Source of the DNA: JARRQJ01 sp963761035 | GTDB lineage: Bacteria > Pseudomonadota > Gammaproteobacteria > DRLM01 | DNA: 64,000 nucleotides | Direction: 5' to 3' | NCBI GenBank assembly: GCA_963761035.1 | Contig: CAVXFH010000002.1 | Location: forward strand, 2,666,001-2,730,000 | Shown: piece after piece, positions 63,058 through 64,000 of the stretch | Layout of the letters: the number at the start of each line of letters is the position of its first letter | Numbering within the stretch: position 1 is the stretch's first letter | Program-made: the position numbers and the translations under genes | The notes under the pieces: model-generated | Database searches by the model: none | Told to the model about the DNA's origin: nothing | Seen by the model: the letters and a program-made list of their open reading frames with translations, nothing else

Positions 63058-64000
63058 TCAATTCGCTGGAAATAGGGGCGTACCGTTGGCCTCGTGCCAG
63101 CTCAAGATGCCGTCCCAGATCTCCTGCGCGGTCTCGGCGAACCAGAAGAGTTCGCGATCTTCCGCATCGATGACCCCTTCGGCGACCAGAAAGTCCACAT
63201 TGAAGGCGTGCCGCCAGTAGTCCTCGCCCACCAGAACGATGGGAACCGGTTTTATCTTGCGGGTTTGTACCAGGGTCAGGGTTTCAAATAATTCATCAAA
63301 GGTGCCGTAGCCCCCGGGAAATGCCACCAAGGCCCGGGTGCGCAGTAGAAAGTGCAGTTTGCGCAAGGCAAAGTAATGGAAACGAAAACACAGCTCCGGC
63401 GTTATATAGGGATTGGGGTATTGCTCGTGAGGCAGGTTGATGTTCAAGCCGATGGACTTGGCGCCCACGTCATGGGCGCCGCGGTTGGCGGCCTCCATTA
63501 TTCCGGGACCACCGCCAGTCATGACCACCAGCCGCGAATTGTCGGGCATTGCGCCGGCCTTGTCCACCAGCCGGCAGAAATCACGCGCCACCTCATAGTA
63601 GTGGCTTTTGGCAACGATGCGCTGGGCGACAGACAGGCGGTTTTGCAGGTCGTCGTTGTCCGGGTCGGCATCCAATTGCGCACGCAGAGCCGTCACTCGC
63701 CGCTGTGCGGCGGCGGGCTCGGGGATGCGCGTGCTGCCGAAGACCACAACGGTATGTTGGATGCCATGCTGTTCTAGCAGCGTCTCCGCCTTGAGATAGT
63801 CGATTTGCAGGCGGACGCCGCGTGTTTCGTCCAGATTAAGAAAGCCGACATCCCGGTCGGCCTGGCGATAGCTGGGACTGTCCAAAATCGCCTGGATACG
63901 ACGCGGCGCATCCGGGTCCTCCTCGTCGGACTTGGGCCGGTGCCAGGGCAGCGGCTCTTGGCGCTGGTGCGGATGCGCAGGTGGTGGAACTCGCGATGTC
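63058..64000 (-). CDS. LOG family protein (cytokinin riboside 5'-monophosphate phosphoribohydrolase-like), 5' end beyond window
   Basis: The frame is open from the window end to TGA at 63058, so the N-terminus is cut off; at least 313 codons remain. The Rossmann domain has TVVVFGSTRIPEP, a helical insert (LDADPDNDDLQNRLSVAQRI), then VVMTGGGPGIMEAANRGAHD, SIGLNINLPHEQYPNPYI and VAFPGGYGTFDELFETLTLVQ, the PGGxGTxxE signature. Family members release nucleobases from nucleoside monophosphates; this longer type (with about 100 N-terminal residues) is common in proteobacteria, and its true substrate is not settled. It lies upstream of the beta-CASP gene on the same strand. Confidence 0.88.
   Translation of the reverse strand, partial: TSRVPPPAHPHQRQEPLPWHRPKSDEEDPDAPRRIQAILDSPSYRQADRDVGFLNLDETRGVRLQIDYLKAETLLEQHGIQHTVVVFGSTRIPEPAAAQRRVTALRAQLDADPDNDDLQNRLSVAQRIVAKSHYYEVARDFCRLVDKAGAMPDNSRLVVMTGGGPGIMEAANRGAHDVGAKSIGLNINLPHEQYPNPYITPELCFRFHYFALRKLHFLLRTRALVAFPGGYGTFDELFETLTLVQTRKIKPVPIVLVGEDYWRHAFNVDFLVAEGVIDAEDRELFWFAETAQEIWDGILSWHEANGTPLFPAN

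Overview
The window is from a Gram-negative proteobacterium, most likely gamma- or betaproteobacterial. The evidence is gene content: HtpX, FtsH, Kup, MarC, DedA, a NodT-type outer-membrane lipoprotein with an RND pump, and a gnd-zwf arrangement. I cannot name a genus. Most of the window is fairly GC-rich; a few genes near the left end (notably the methyltransferase at 5.5-6.3 kb) are visibly poorer in GC. There is no rRNA gene, no complete tRNA and no CRISPR array, and I recognise no transcription factor gene anywhere in the 64 kb.

Positions 1-11.0 kb form an accessory, decaying region. It holds the C-terminal stub of a phosphoketolase, a 1009-aa RelA/SpoT-domain protein with a very long helical C-terminus, a tyrosine recombinase remnant with an in-frame stop, an aldehyde-dehydrogenase head joined to a short-chain-dehydrogenase tail, an orphan methyltransferase, and a diverged inverted repeat (4119-4273 and 6447-6600) that brackets several of these. 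Then come a DCC/lipase-maturation-factor fusion, a frameshifted resolvase, a DsbA-like protein, an IS3 OrfA scrap and the 5' half of a tRNA-Gly(CCC).

Positions 11-17 kb carry a DUF4336 protein, a CPA1 Na+/H+ antiporter, a TrkA-C membrane protein, MarC, a tiny DUF3096 protein and a rhomboid protease. Positions 17-24 kb hold pdhA, pdhB, a lipoyl-domain protein without the E2 catalytic domain, PEP synthase, a 49-aa ORF overlapping gpm, gpm itself, a broken stress-protein paralogue and a YfdX-like secreted protein. Positions 24.8-33.6 kb hold pgm, an alpha-glucan phosphorylase, a HAD hydrolase, ackA, xfp and an amber-interrupted SpoIIAA-like gene. Together these can turn stored glucan into sugar phosphates and then, through phosphoketolase and acetate kinase, into acetate plus ATP. 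Positions 33.7-42.3 kb hold a proton-pumping P-type ATPase, PPK2, an aquaporin, a collapsed gnd, zwf, a ghost of a second PPK2 and the Kup potassium transporter.

Positions 42.4-49.1 kb are membrane quality control and energy genes: a hypothetical protein, HtpX, a glycine-rich membrane protein, FtsH, class I fructose-bisphosphate aldolase and a DUF2231/cytochrome c protein. Positions 49.4-64 kb hold a transposase scrap, an M16 peptidase, a complete RND tripartite pump, two small envelope proteins, DedA, a beta-CASP metallo-hydrolase and a LOG-family protein cut by the window end.

Read together, 11.9-49 kb looks like an energy-reserve, ion-homeostasis and membrane-stress island. A recurring theme is gene decay next to an intact relative: xfp, ppk2 and the glycine-rich stress protein each have one intact copy and one ghost, and gnd is lost next to an intact zwf.
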